From an uncultured Duncaniella sp. (GTDB lineage: Bacteria; Bacteroidota; Bacteroidia; Bacteroidales; Muribaculaceae): DNA of 26,134 nt. The notes beneath the pieces are model-generated. The model made no database searches, was not told where the DNA came from, and worked only from the letters and a program-made list of their open reading frames with translations. The stretch covers positions 1-26,134 of the forward strand of contig CAJURI010000010.1 of the NCBI GenBank assembly GCA_910588795.1, written 5' to 3'. Position 1 is the first letter of the stretch; every line of letters starts with the position of its first letter. A program made the position numbers and the translations under genes. Shown in pieces: positions 16,017 to 23,807 of this stretch.

Positions 16017-17849
16017 ATGAAACCAGAGAAATTATTCTCCGCCATACTCGGCATGCTCCTTACAGCATGCATTTGCCCGGCCAACGGCACGGCTTCTACA
16101 ATTACTGATGGAAACAACTATCCGGCAAGCGATCTCGGCAACGGAACATTCCGCAATCCTGTGATATGGGCTGATGTGCCCGACCTCTGTGTTATCCGTG
16201 TCGACAGCACATACTATATGGTAAGCACGACTATGCACATGTCGCCCGGCATACCTGTAATGCGGAGCTATGATCTGGTGAACTGGGAAATAATCAACTA
16301 TTGCTATCCACAACTTGAGACCACCGATCCTTTCGCACTGAAAAACGGCAAAAACGATTATGCGGCAGGCTCCTGGGCATCAAACATACGATATGACAGG
16401 ACTCTTAAACGTTTCTTCGTAATAACGGCCTGCCAATCAACGGGTAAGTCATACATATTCTCCACATCCGATATCGTAAACGGCCCATGGCACCGCAATG
16501 ACATTGAAAAATGCTATGATCCCGGACTCCTGCTTGAAGGTCCGGAACGTGGCGACCGCAGATGGGTTCTATATGGACAGCAGCGCGAATGCTACCGTGA
16601 GATATTTGTAGACGAGAAAACTTTTGACGTAACCCTCGGACCTGAAATGATATGGAAAGAGGACTGCGATCACGAAGGACGTCCGGAAGTGTGGGTAGAG
16701 GGTGCCCAAAGCCTTATGATAGGTGATGAGATATATCTTTTCATGATCTCTCTGCGCGATGGGCGCACACAGATAGTGTGGAGAGGAAAAGACATAAACG
16801 ACCCCGACTCATGGCAAGTGAGACGAGTGTTCTACAAGGGTCAGATCATTGACGGGAAAGGGAATGAAATCATGCCGTCAAGCGGCATAGCGCAGGGTGC
16901 CATCGTAGACACTCCCGACGGGAAATGGTATGCCCTGCTGTTTCAGGACAATGGAGCTGTCGGACGCATACCGGTACTTATACCTGTGAAATGGACCGAC
17001 GACGGATGGCCCGTATTGGGCAACAACGGAGAAACTGTAGACGAGATACTTCCCAAGCCCGCAGCCCGAAACACAATCATGACAACCGACATAGTGACAT
17101 CCGACAATTTCGACAATGAAGCCAGAAGGCTCATAATCCGGGAAGAGGACATGAACACTCCAGTCACATCGGGCCTGACTCTAAAGAAGCTGAATAAGAT
17201 CATATCCGACAACTCCGACAATATGACAGCCATAGACTCCATTATATCCATTAACGAATATGGCTACAACGGATCAAACCTGAAGCTGCAATGGCAATGG
17301 AACCATAATCCCAACAATAATCTGTGGTCACTCACTGACCGAAAGGGATGGCTGAGACTAAAGGGCGGCGTCAGGGCCAAAAATATACGGGAGGCCCGCA
17401 ACACACTCACACAGCGCACATTCGGCCCGCAATGCTCCGCTGTCACATATATCGACGCATCAGGGATGAAGGATGGTGACCATGCAGGACTGACACTTTT
17501 TGCCAACCGATACGGATATATAGGAATAACCATGCGCGACGGCATAAAGTACATAGAGATGAAACGAGCCACTGTTAAGGACGATTCCGAAGGGAAAGTC
17601 ATAGCAGAATCACCCCTGAAAGGGAACAAGGTGTACCTTAAAGCCGAATGCGATTTCGGTTACGACAGGAAAGACATGGCCACATTCTCCTACAGCATGG
17701 ACGGAAAAACATGGACCCGGCTCGGCGACACACTTAAAATGGTGTATGAATGGCCCGACTTCATGGGCTATCGTTTCGGACTCTTCTATTATCCGACATC
17801 CAATCTCGGAGGTCACGCAGATTTTGACTTCTTCCGGGTAAGCCACTGA
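16017..17849 (+). CDS. GH43 family glycoside hydrolase with C-terminal beta-sandwich domain
   Basis: A 610-residue exported enzyme. The leader has LTAC (C18), which fits a lipobox, so it may be a lipoprotein. The five-bladed propeller spans about residues 44-345: NPVIWADVPD (48-57 region; catalytic-base candidate D56), YDPG with D168 (pKa modulator position), VEGAQS with E228 (general acid position), then IAQGAIVDTPDGKWYALLFQ and GAVGRIPVLIPVKW, which recall the GH43 subfamily 12-type arabinofuranosidases/xylosidases. Residues about 400-610 form a lectin-like jelly-roll domain as in two-domain GH43 enzymes. The usual DPD after the base is here D-L-C (56-58), an odd change next to the active site. 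It probably releases alpha-L-arabinofuranose or beta-xylose from plant hemicellulose side chains and works with GH95. Family is secure, subfamily tentative. Confidence 0.9.
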   Translation: MKPEKLFSAILGMLLTACICPANGTASTITDGNNYPASDLGNGTFRNPVIWADVPDLCVIRVDSTYYMVSTTMHMSPGIPVMRSYDLVNWEIINYCYPQLETTDPFALKNGKNDYAAGSWASNIRYDRTLKRFFVITACQSTGKSYIFSTSDIVNGPWHRNDIEKCYDPGLLLEGPERGDRRWVLYGQQRECYREIFVDEKTFDVTLGPEMIWKEDCDHEGRPEVWVEGAQSLMIGDEIYLFMISLRDGRTQIVWRGKDINDPDSWQVRRVFYKGQIIDGKGNEIMPSSGIAQGAIVDTPDGKWYALLFQDNGAVGRIPVLIPVKWTDDGWPVLGNNGETVDEILPKPAARNTIMTTDIVTSDNFDNEARRLIIREEDMNTPVTSGLTLKKLNKIISDNSDNMTAIDSIISINEYGYNGSNLKLQWQWNHNPNNNLWSLTDRKGWLRLKGGVRAKNIREARNTLTQRTFGPQCSAVTYIDASGMKDGDHAGLTLFANRYGYIGITMRDGIKYIEMKRATVKDDSEGKVIAESPLKGNKVYLKAECDFGYDRKDMATFSYSMDGKTWTRLGDTLKMVYEWPDFMGYRFGLFYYPTSNLGGHADFDFFRVSH

Positions 17850-17888
17850 CCGTGAAAAGCGGGAAATGAAACACCGCTCTTGAAGAAA

Positions 17889-17926
17889 TTGCCCTTGCTA
17901 CAGCTATCTGTGACAAGGGCAAATCT
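17889..17926. terminator. Bidirectional terminator between GH43 and PHP genes
   Basis: TTGCCCTTG (17889-17897) pairs perfectly with CAAGGGCAA (17914-17922), followed by TCTTAT on the plus side and, on the minus side, by TTTC. It separates converging genes. Confidence 0.7.
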
Positions 17927-17951
17927 TATATCCTGGTATTATGACACAAAC

Positions 17952-18797
17952 TTATTTTCCGTCGATTATGGCAAACGCCTCGTCACGTCCGGCTGTGATA
18001 CGTGACGAGTAATGTGCGTCACTGTTTACCGCCAGCGGTATTCCGGCAGACACCAGCCTTCTGATCACCCCTGGAGACGGGAACAATCTGGGCACATATG
18101 CAGCGATAACATCAGCGGAGGCTCCCACCGGAGCCGGATACGCCTTGGTATTTATTTCCACGATTATATCGGTCCCCTTCACGGCGTCAATGACGTCATC
18201 GATGTGTCGCCGGTACCACGGCTCTTCCTCGATGCCTGGAGCAAACGAGGAGGCATTGAATCCGATCTTGTCGAAATGGCCGAGGATATGGAAGCCGCCT
18301 TTGGCTATCATCTGCTGTGTGCGCTCATAGAATGTGTCGACCACATAACGGATATCGTTGTCAAAATAGGTCTTCATCTTACCGTTGAATTGCTCCGGAC
18401 GACCGTCGACATCCACTTCCTTCCCGTCAGGAGAACTGATAAAGTGTATGGAACTCAACCTGTAATCAAGCGGGATGCTGTCAAAATACGGATTGGACGC
18501 ACCCCACTTGTCTCCGAGGAAATCGATCTCCATCGAAAGATAAAGATTTATCACTCCGTCATAAAGGCTCTTTAGCCTGTTGAACTCTGCCACATATTCA
18601 TCGACACACAGGGCCGACATGTTGCATGACGATGGAAGAGGTATGGGAGAATGCGGTGAAAAGCCGTAATGCTTCATGTCACAGGCCACAGCCTGCCTCG
18701 CCATAGCTTCCATAGTCTCTCGTCCGTCACAGAATTGAGTATGGGAATGGAAATTGTAGTCTCGTGTGGATGCAATGATTTTATGCAGATCAATCAT
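17952..18797 (-). CDS. PHP-domain phosphoesterase, histidinol-phosphatase-like
   Basis: A 281-residue soluble protein of the PHP superfamily. Metal-ligand motifs are all in place: HSHTQFCDG (H17, H19), SPHSP (H49), the E90 of YLSMEIDF, H118 (SIHF), H174 (LGHFDK), E214 (VEINTK) and NSDAH (D260, H262). The order and the length near 270-280 match HisJ/HisK-type histidinol-phosphatases (last phosphatase step in histidine synthesis), a trinuclear-metal enzyme in the cytoplasm. No other histidine gene is nearby and many Bacteroidetes use a HisB-type phosphatase, so another small phosphate ester may be the real substrate. Start ATG 18797 gives the motif at the usual distance from the N-terminus. It stands alone between two terminators; no strong promoter box is visible upstream. 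Confidence 0.85.
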   Translation of the reverse strand: MIDLHKIIASTRDYNFHSHTQFCDGRETMEAMARQAVACDMKHYGFSPHSPIPLPSSCNMSALCVDEYVAEFNRLKSLYDGVINLYLSMEIDFLGDKWGASNPYFDSIPLDYRLSSIHFISSPDGKEVDVDGRPEQFNGKMKTYFDNDIRYVVDTFYERTQQMIAKGGFHILGHFDKIGFNASSFAPGIEEEPWYRRHIDDVIDAVKGTDIIVEINTKAYPAPVGASADVIAAYVPRLFPSPGVIRRLVSAGIPLAVNSDAHYSSRITAGRDEAFAIIDGK

Positions 18798-18877
18798 AAT
18801 TGTACCTTAGGAATTTCTCCTGTCCCGGAGAGTAGTGTTTACGAAAAAAATATTGTAATGTGTCCCATAGTCAGTAA

Positions 18878-18912
18878 AAATCAGGGCGGGTTGTGAGCAC
18901 CCGCCCTGATTT
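18878..18912 (-). terminator. Terminator after floA
   Basis: A 14-bp perfect stem (AAATCAGGGCGGGT at 18878-18891 with its complement at 18899-18912) is followed on the minus strand by TTTTTA. It ends the nfnA-nfnB-PD40-floA unit. Confidence 0.9.
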
Positions 18913-18919
18913 CTATGCA

Positions 18920-19891
18920 TTATTTTGCGGGAGCCGGAGGATTTGCTATGTTCTGACGCATATTGGTGTCCGACTCTATATTCTTCATCTTATAGTAATC
19001 CATGATCCCTAGATTACCGTTGATGAAAGCCTGAGCCATCGCACGCGGCAACTCGGCCTCGGCTTCGATCACCTTGGCACGGGCCTCCTGAGCCTTGGCA
19101 CGCATTTCCTGTTCGAGTGCTATCGCCATAGCACGCCGCTCCTCGGCCTTGGCCTGAGCAATGTTCTTGTCAGCCTGAGCCTGATCGATCTGAAGAGCCG
19201 CACCGATATTCTTTCCTATGTCTATATCGGCGATATCGATTGACAGAATCTCAAATGCGGTGCCTGAATCAAGCCCTTTGCGCAACACGAGTTTGGAGAT
19301 GTTGTCAGGATTCTCAAGTACCTGCTTATGGCTCTCGGACGAACCTATGGATGACACTATGCCTTCTCCGACACGTGCAAGCACCGTATCCTCTCCGGCA
19401 CCACCCACAAGCTGCCTGATGTTGGCTCTTACAGTCACACGGGCGATCGCTATAAGCTGGATGCCGTCCTTAGCGACAGCCGTGACATGTGGGGTCTCTA
19501 TAACCTTGGGATTGACTGACATCTGCACGGCCTGAAACACGTCACGTCCGGCAAGATCAATGGCGGTAGCCATCTTAAAGCCGAGATCGATATTGGCCTT
19601 GGAAGCCGACACAAGCGCGTGAACCACCTTCTCCACATTACCTCCGGCGAGATAGTGTGCCTCAAGGTCGTCACGGTTTACATCGTTCAGTCCGGCCTTG
19701 TGGGCCTCGATGAGCGCACGTACTATCACAGATGCAGGCACCTTACGTATGCGCATGAGAAAAAGCTGCATAAGCGATATATGCACCCCGCTCACACGTG
19801 CCGATATCCAAAGGAAAAAAGGCACGTAGTAGAAAAAAATACTCAAGGCTATCAGAAGAGCCACTGAGAGAAGGACTATTGTTACGACCAT
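18920..19891 (-). CDS. floA: FloA flotillin-like protein
   Basis: A 323-residue protein with an N-terminal hydrophobic hairpin (about 1-30) and the FloA hallmark sequence FFLWISARVSGVHISLMQLF. The SPFH-type core follows (about 35-230: DDLEAHYLAGGNVEKVV, DLAGRDVFQAVQMSVNP, EILSIDIADIDIGKNIGAAL), then an Ala/Glu-rich coiled coil (about 230-290, AQAKAEERRAMAIALEQEMR). FloA oligomerises at the inner face of the membrane and organises microdomains. The length is normal (about 330). It is the last gene of the four-gene unit, 42 bases after the PD40 gene, and is followed by a strong terminator. No NfeD-type partner is present. Identification is very secure. Confidence 0.95.
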   Translation of the reverse strand: MVVTIVLLSVALLIALSIFFYYVPFFLWISARVSGVHISLMQLFLMRIRKVPASVIVRALIEAHKAGLNDVNRDDLEAHYLAGGNVEKVVHALVSASKANIDLGFKMATAIDLAGRDVFQAVQMSVNPKVIETPHVTAVAKDGIQLIAIARVTVRANIRQLVGGAGEDTVLARVGEGIVSSIGSSESHKQVLENPDNISKLVLRKGLDSGTAFEILSIDIADIDIGKNIGAALQIDQAQADKNIAQAKAEERRAMAIALEQEMRAKAQEARAKVIEAEAELPRAMAQAFINGNLGIMDYYKMKNIESDTNMRQNIANPPAPAK

Positions 19892-19933
19892 TCTTTTGAG
19901 TTTATAACGTTAAATTAAAAAAGTCAGAAGATC

Positions 19934-21379
19934 CTAAATTTCAGCATTCACAACCTGATTGGACAGGATGCGCAAGTCAGCAGCCTTCGACTCGACATAT
20001 TCCTCTCGCTGCAGGATCTCGCCGGCAAGCGACTTATCACCTTTGGCATACTTCCGGCGAAGCTCCTCAAGATACTCCCTGGCATTATCAAGCGATTTTT
20101 TCTCCTTCAGATACTCCTGCATGGCAGAACGGGCCATGGCAGAACGGAAATCACTCAGACGGTGAAGCACACGTCCGTCAGGAAGGGCAAAGTCGAAATC
20201 ATGCGCCACACCTGACCGTCTGGCCTCGGCAGCATTCTCGATACGTCGTTTGAGAGCCGTATAATCGACACCTTCCACCCACGTGGAAGCGATCGACTTC
20301 ACACGTGCAAAGTCGGCAAGACCTTCGGATCCCACCTCGTGATTTATGCGCAGATCCTGCGGTATGAATGTATACACAGTGACCATGCCGGGGATACGGT
20401 TGCGGTCCGTGGCCCACCACCCTACACCGTTCTGCTCGTCAACGGCATACATATAATCGTTGTAAGGCGAATTATAGGGCATACCTATATTTGACGGCTG
20501 AAGGAAACCATCCTCGTCGCGTCGCGACAGGAATATGTCAAGACCGCCAAGCGATTCCTCGCCGTCAGCAGCAAAATACAGCGATACACCGTCAGCCATA
20601 AGGAACGGGTAGGCAACGCTTGTGCCTTCATCCGTACCAAACACCGAGGCGTAGTCAAACATACGGCGTGGTATATCCCATGTGCCGTCAGAGAGCCTTG
20701 ACGACTCATACATCGTAGAGCCACCGTCGGCATCAACACCGACCCATATCATATCGTCACCCGGCTCGGTGATGTAAGCAGGAGCCATAATGTCAGAAAG
20801 TTGCAACAGATCAAGGACCTCACCGTTTATGACACGCTCCACTACCGGCACACCCTGAAGCGATCCGGCACTACGGGCTATCTTTATGAAATCAAAGAAT
20901 TCCTCGGCAGGTACATTCACACTGTCTATCACCTGAATCTTCTCCACCCTGTCGAGCATAGACCGGCCGAGATCAATCCTGGCCGACAGATAGTCCGCCC
21001 AGTCGATAGGATCGGATTTAAGACCATAAGTGTAATTTACATCTTTCTCGGCCTCGGCAGGTGTACGTTTCTCCACATATTTGTCAAGGTAGTTACGCGC
21101 ATTCTCGAAATCATACATATAATATGCAGCTTCGGCAGCACCGAGATTTCCGAGATTGCCACCTTTCATATAATAACTGATAGCTTCGGCATATCTGCCT
21201 GCGTCCTTAAGGGCATCGCCGGCAGCACGGTTGAGACCCTGGTTGCGTGGAGCGCCCTTTGCAGCCTCGACAGCAGCCTCGACAGCATCCTCCGCCGGAT
21301 CCTGTGCCATCGCCGGAGCGACAGCGACAGAAAACGGCAGGAATGTCGCGATCAATATTCTTTGAAAAGCTCTCTTCAT
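19934..21379 (-). CDS. Exported TPR / PD40 beta-propeller protein of unknown function
   Basis: A 481-residue protein. The start at ATG 21379 is chosen because it gives a clean signal peptide (MKRAFQRILIATFLPFSVAV, cleavage after AMA) and lies 4 bases after the nfnB stop; a longer frame from 21433 would overlap nfnB. Residues about 45-105 have TPR-like helices (AGRYAEAISYYMKGGNLGNL), about 180-340 hold PD40/WD40-like propeller blades (YPFLMADGVSLYFAADG, GGLDIFLSRRDEDGF, WWATDRNRIPGM) and about 415-475 is a charged coiled coil. Bacteroidetes have many such periplasmic or outer-membrane PD40 proteins, some linked to OmpA-type cell-wall binding, but no OmpA domain is present. I do not know its function. 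Tight coupling to nfnB and proximity to floA are the main context. Confidence 0.8.
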   Translation of the reverse strand: MKRAFQRILIATFLPFSVAVAPAMAQDPAEDAVEAAVEAAKGAPRNQGLNRAAGDALKDAGRYAEAISYYMKGGNLGNLGAAEAAYYMYDFENARNYLDKYVEKRTPAEAEKDVNYTYGLKSDPIDWADYLSARIDLGRSMLDRVEKIQVIDSVNVPAEEFFDFIKIARSAGSLQGVPVVERVINGEVLDLLQLSDIMAPAYITEPGDDMIWVGVDADGGSTMYESSRLSDGTWDIPRRMFDYASVFGTDEGTSVAYPFLMADGVSLYFAADGEESLGGLDIFLSRRDEDGFLQPSNIGMPYNSPYNDYMYAVDEQNGVGWWATDRNRIPGMVTVYTFIPQDLRINHEVGSEGLADFARVKSIASTWVEGVDYTALKRRIENAAEARRSGVAHDFDFALPDGRVLHRLSDFRSAMARSAMQEYLKEKKSLDNAREYLEELRRKYAKGDKSLAGEILQREEYVESKAADLRILSNQVVNAEI

Positions 21380-21383
21380 GTTA

Positions 21384-22844
21384 TTATCTTGACAGGGCAT
21401 CATGCATCGACTGTGCGGCATGACGGCCATCACCCATGGCGAGGATCACTGTGGCACCGCCACGAACGATATCGCCGCCGGCATAGAGATCACTGATGGA
21501 CGACTGCATCGTGGCGTCATTGACGACAATAGTGCCCCTGCGCGACACCTCAAGATCGCTGATGGCATTAGGTATCAACGGGTTTGGTGACACGCCGACA
21601 CTCACTATGACAAGATCGACCGGAATCTCCTCAATGGCTCCCGGTATGGGCTGCGGAGAACGGCGGCCGGATTCGTCAGGCTCGCCAAGCTCCATGCGCT
21701 GTATCTTCATGGCCCTTACCCTGCCATGCTCATCCGGAAGGTATTCCACAGGATTGCAGAGTGTCATGAACTGCACTCCCTCCTCCTTGGCATGGGCCAC
21801 TTCCTCTATACGTGCAGGCATCTCAGCCTCGCTGCGGCGATACACTATCATTGCGACCTCAGCACCCTGACGACGCGCCGTACGAACTGAATCCATTGCG
21901 GTATTGCCGCCACCGATAACAGCCACACGATTGCCCTTGAGCACCGGTGTATCCTCACCCTGACGTCCGGCACCCATAAGGTTGATGCGGGTAAGATACT
22001 CGTTGCTCGACATTACGCCGATATAATTCTCACCTGGGATACCCATAAAGCGCGGCAGTCCAGCACCTGAGGCGACAAAGACACCCTTGTAGCCGAGGCT
22101 ATGAAGATCGTCATAGGAAAGAGTCTTACCTACCACGCAGTCCTTCACGAAATTGACTCCAAGCGACCTCAGTCCATCGATCTCGGCCTCCACAACACTG
22201 TTGGGGAGACGGAACTCGGGTATGCCGTACTTAAGCACACCTCCGATCTCATGGAGAGCCTCATAGACTGTGACATCATAGCCACGCTTGACCATATCAC
22301 CGGCAAACGACAGCCCGGCCGGACCTGAACCGACAACAGCAACCTTGATACCGTTGCTCACAGGACGTTGCACCTCCACAGGATGCTCGGCACGCTCCTT
22401 GCGTTCATAATCGGCTGCAAATCGCTCCAGATATCCTATGGCAACCGGCTGCTTCTTCATCTTATTGTATATGCACCGCGATTCGCACTGCTTCTCCTGC
22501 GGGCACACTCTACCGCACACAGCGGGCAGCGCACTCGTATTCTTAAGCACAGCGGCAGCCTCAAGAAACTCTCCGCGCTCCACATTCTTTACAAATCCCG
22601 GGATATTCACTGCAACAGGACACCCCTGCATGCATTGTGGATCAGGACAGTCAAGGCAACGAGAAGCCTCAAGGAGAGCCTGCTCGGCCGAAAGTCCCTG
22701 ATTGACTTCCTCATTACATGTCACACGATAATCCGGATTAAGCTGAGGCATGACCACACGAGGGGTTGCAGTGCGTTCCTTGGCAGTCTTGGCATTACGA
22801 AGGGCGACACGCCATGCCGCATCGCGATTATTATCTTGGCTCAT
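21384..22844 (-). CDS. nfnB: NfnB / glutamate synthase small-subunit-like NADPH oxidoreductase
   Basis: A 486-residue flavoprotein. Cysteines 63, 66, 71, 75 (CLDCPDPQCMQGC) and 110, 114, 120, 124 (CGRVCPQEKQCESRC) form the N-terminal iron-sulfur module; GSGPAG near 172-177 binds FAD; GGGNTA at 311-316 starts the NADP(H) domain with YRRSEAEMPAR; LYAGGDIVRGGATVILAMGD near the end closes the FAD site. This fold is shared by GltD, SudA and NfnB. The partner gene 11 bases upstream encodes an NfnA/SudB-like FAD/NAD protein, so the pair is best read as the NADH-dependent reduced ferredoxin:NADP+ oxidoreductase (electron-bifurcating transhydrogenase) rather than glutamate synthase; no GltB large subunit is here. 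The older annotation gltA/gltD is possible. It acts in the cytoplasm. Confidence 0.88.
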   Translation of the reverse strand: MSQDNNRDAAWRVALRNAKTAKERTATPRVVMPQLNPDYRVTCNEEVNQGLSAEQALLEASRCLDCPDPQCMQGCPVAVNIPGFVKNVERGEFLEAAAVLKNTSALPAVCGRVCPQEKQCESRCIYNKMKKQPVAIGYLERFAADYERKERAEHPVEVQRPVSNGIKVAVVGSGPAGLSFAGDMVKRGYDVTVYEALHEIGGVLKYGIPEFRLPNSVVEAEIDGLRSLGVNFVKDCVVGKTLSYDDLHSLGYKGVFVASGAGLPRFMGIPGENYIGVMSSNEYLTRINLMGAGRQGEDTPVLKGNRVAVIGGGNTAMDSVRTARRQGAEVAMIVYRRSEAEMPARIEEVAHAKEEGVQFMTLCNPVEYLPDEHGRVRAMKIQRMELGEPDESGRRSPQPIPGAIEEIPVDLVIVSVGVSPNPLIPNAISDLEVSRRGTIVVNDATMQSSISDLYAGGDIVRGGATVILAMGDGRHAAQSMHDALSR

Positions 22845-22855
22845 TTCTTTTGTGT

Positions 22856-23641
22856 CTAAATTGAATAACTTTTCAATCGCATCATCATCTCGTCAAAATC
22901 CACCTTGTGGGCGTCAAATTCAGGTCCGTCGATGCATACGAACTTGGTCTTACCATCAACAGTGACTCGACATGCACCGCACATACCGGTGCCGTCGACC
23001 ATGATAGTGTTGAGCGAGCACATTGTCGGCACCTCATATTTCTTAGTGGTCAGAGCGACAAACTTCATCATCACGGCGGGACCTATAGCCACAACCAGAT
23101 CGACCGTCTCACGCTCTATCACTGACTCGACACCTGCAGTGACAAGCCCCTTGCGTCCGGCAGAACCGTCATCGGTCATAACGATCACCTCATCGCTGTA
23201 TTTTGCCACCTCATCCTCAAGAATTATAAGATCGGCATTGCGTGCGGCAAGGATGGATATGACACGGTTGCCAGCCTCCTTCATGGCCTTGATTATAGGT
23301 AAAAGCGGGGCCACACCTACACCACCTCCGCAACACACCACAGTACCGACCTTCTCAATGCGGGTGGCCTGTCCGAGAGGACCTACAACATCTGTAAGGA
23401 ATTCTCCCGGCTCAAGGGCGCAGATCTTCCTTGTGGAGACACCGACTTCCTGTACAATAAGAGTGATGGTGCCGCGCTCGGTATCAGCGTCGGCTATAGT
23501 GAGGGGGATACGCTCGCCGCCTTCACCTGCACGCACAATCACGAAATGCCCCGGGCGACGTGAATGTGCTATCATAGGAGCCTCTACCACGAGTTTCACC
23601 ACGTGTTCGGAGAAATGCTCCTTGGATATAATCTTATTCAT
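22856..23641 (-). CDS. nfnA: NfnA / sulfide dehydrogenase beta-like FAD-[2Fe-2S] subunit
   Basis: A 261-residue protein. The start at ATG 23641 is preferred to 23686 because a TATCTTTG promoter box (23676-23683) lies inside the longer frame. The N-terminal FAD-binding barrel has RRPGHFVIV and RIPLTIAD; the NAD domain has VVCCGGGVGVAPLLPI; the C-terminus has the iron-sulfur pattern D216-x4-C221-x2-C224-x11-C236 (VDGTGMCGAC...FVC), one Asp and three Cys, which is the ligand set known for NfnA-type [2Fe-2S] clusters. This supports NfnA over a dihydroorotate dehydrogenase PyrK subunit, which uses four Cys; no pyrD is nearby. Together with NfnB it couples NADH, NADPH and ferredoxin pools. First gene of the operon. 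Confidence 0.88.
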   Translation of the reverse strand: MNKIISKEHFSEHVVKLVVEAPMIAHSRRPGHFVIVRAGEGGERIPLTIADADTERGTITLIVQEVGVSTRKICALEPGEFLTDVVGPLGQATRIEKVGTVVCCGGGVGVAPLLPIIKAMKEAGNRVISILAARNADLIILEDEVAKYSDEVIVMTDDGSAGRKGLVTAGVESVIERETVDLVVAIGPAVMMKFVALTTKKYEVPTMCSLNTIMVDGTGMCGACRVTVDGKTKFVCIDGPEFDAHKVDFDEMMMRLKSYSI

Positions 23642-23675
23642 ATTTAAGAGATGTGATATGATGGAATTAGATTCG

Positions 23676-23709
23676 CAAAGATACAATTTCTTAATAGAAT
23701 ATCCTCAAA
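23676..23709 (-). promoter_or_regulatory. Promoter of the nfnA-nfnB-PD40-floA operon
   Basis: On the minus strand TTTG (23706-23709), a 22-base spacer and TATCTTTG (23676-23683) make a near-consensus promoter; the spacer is slightly long. The predicted start near 23669 gives a leader of about 28 bases before ATG 23641 and rules out the upstream ATG at 23686. Confidence 0.6.
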
Positions 23710-23720
23710 AAGGGGGTAAA

Positions 23721-23756
23721 AAAAGAGAGAAACGGACGGTTTCGTTCGTTTCTCCC
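23721..23756 (-). terminator. Terminator after asnS
   Basis: GAGAAACG (23727-23734) pairs with CGTTTCTC (23747-23754), and on the minus strand the stem is followed by CTCTTTTTTTACC. It closes the rluB-asnS unit just upstream of the nfnA promoter. Confidence 0.8.
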
Positions 23757-23807
23757 CTGATGATGTCGCATCACGGCCATAATTCCGGCCGCCGTTGCGG
23801 ACTTTCT

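Noticed and set aside
18012..18575. 187-codon plus-strand open frame opposite the PHP gene
   Set aside because: The minus strand encodes a PHP protein with all metal ligands, so this frame is an antisense shadow.
21380..21433. Longer N-terminus of the PD40 protein (start at 21433)
   Set aside because: It would overlap the end of nfnB and hide the signal peptide; ATG 21379 gives a standard signal sequence and a 4-base gap.
21384..22844. Glutamate synthase small subunit (GltD) as the name for this gene
   Set aside because: No GltB large subunit is present and the partner just upstream is an NfnA/SudB-type protein with an Asp plus three Cys cluster pattern, so NfnB is the better name.
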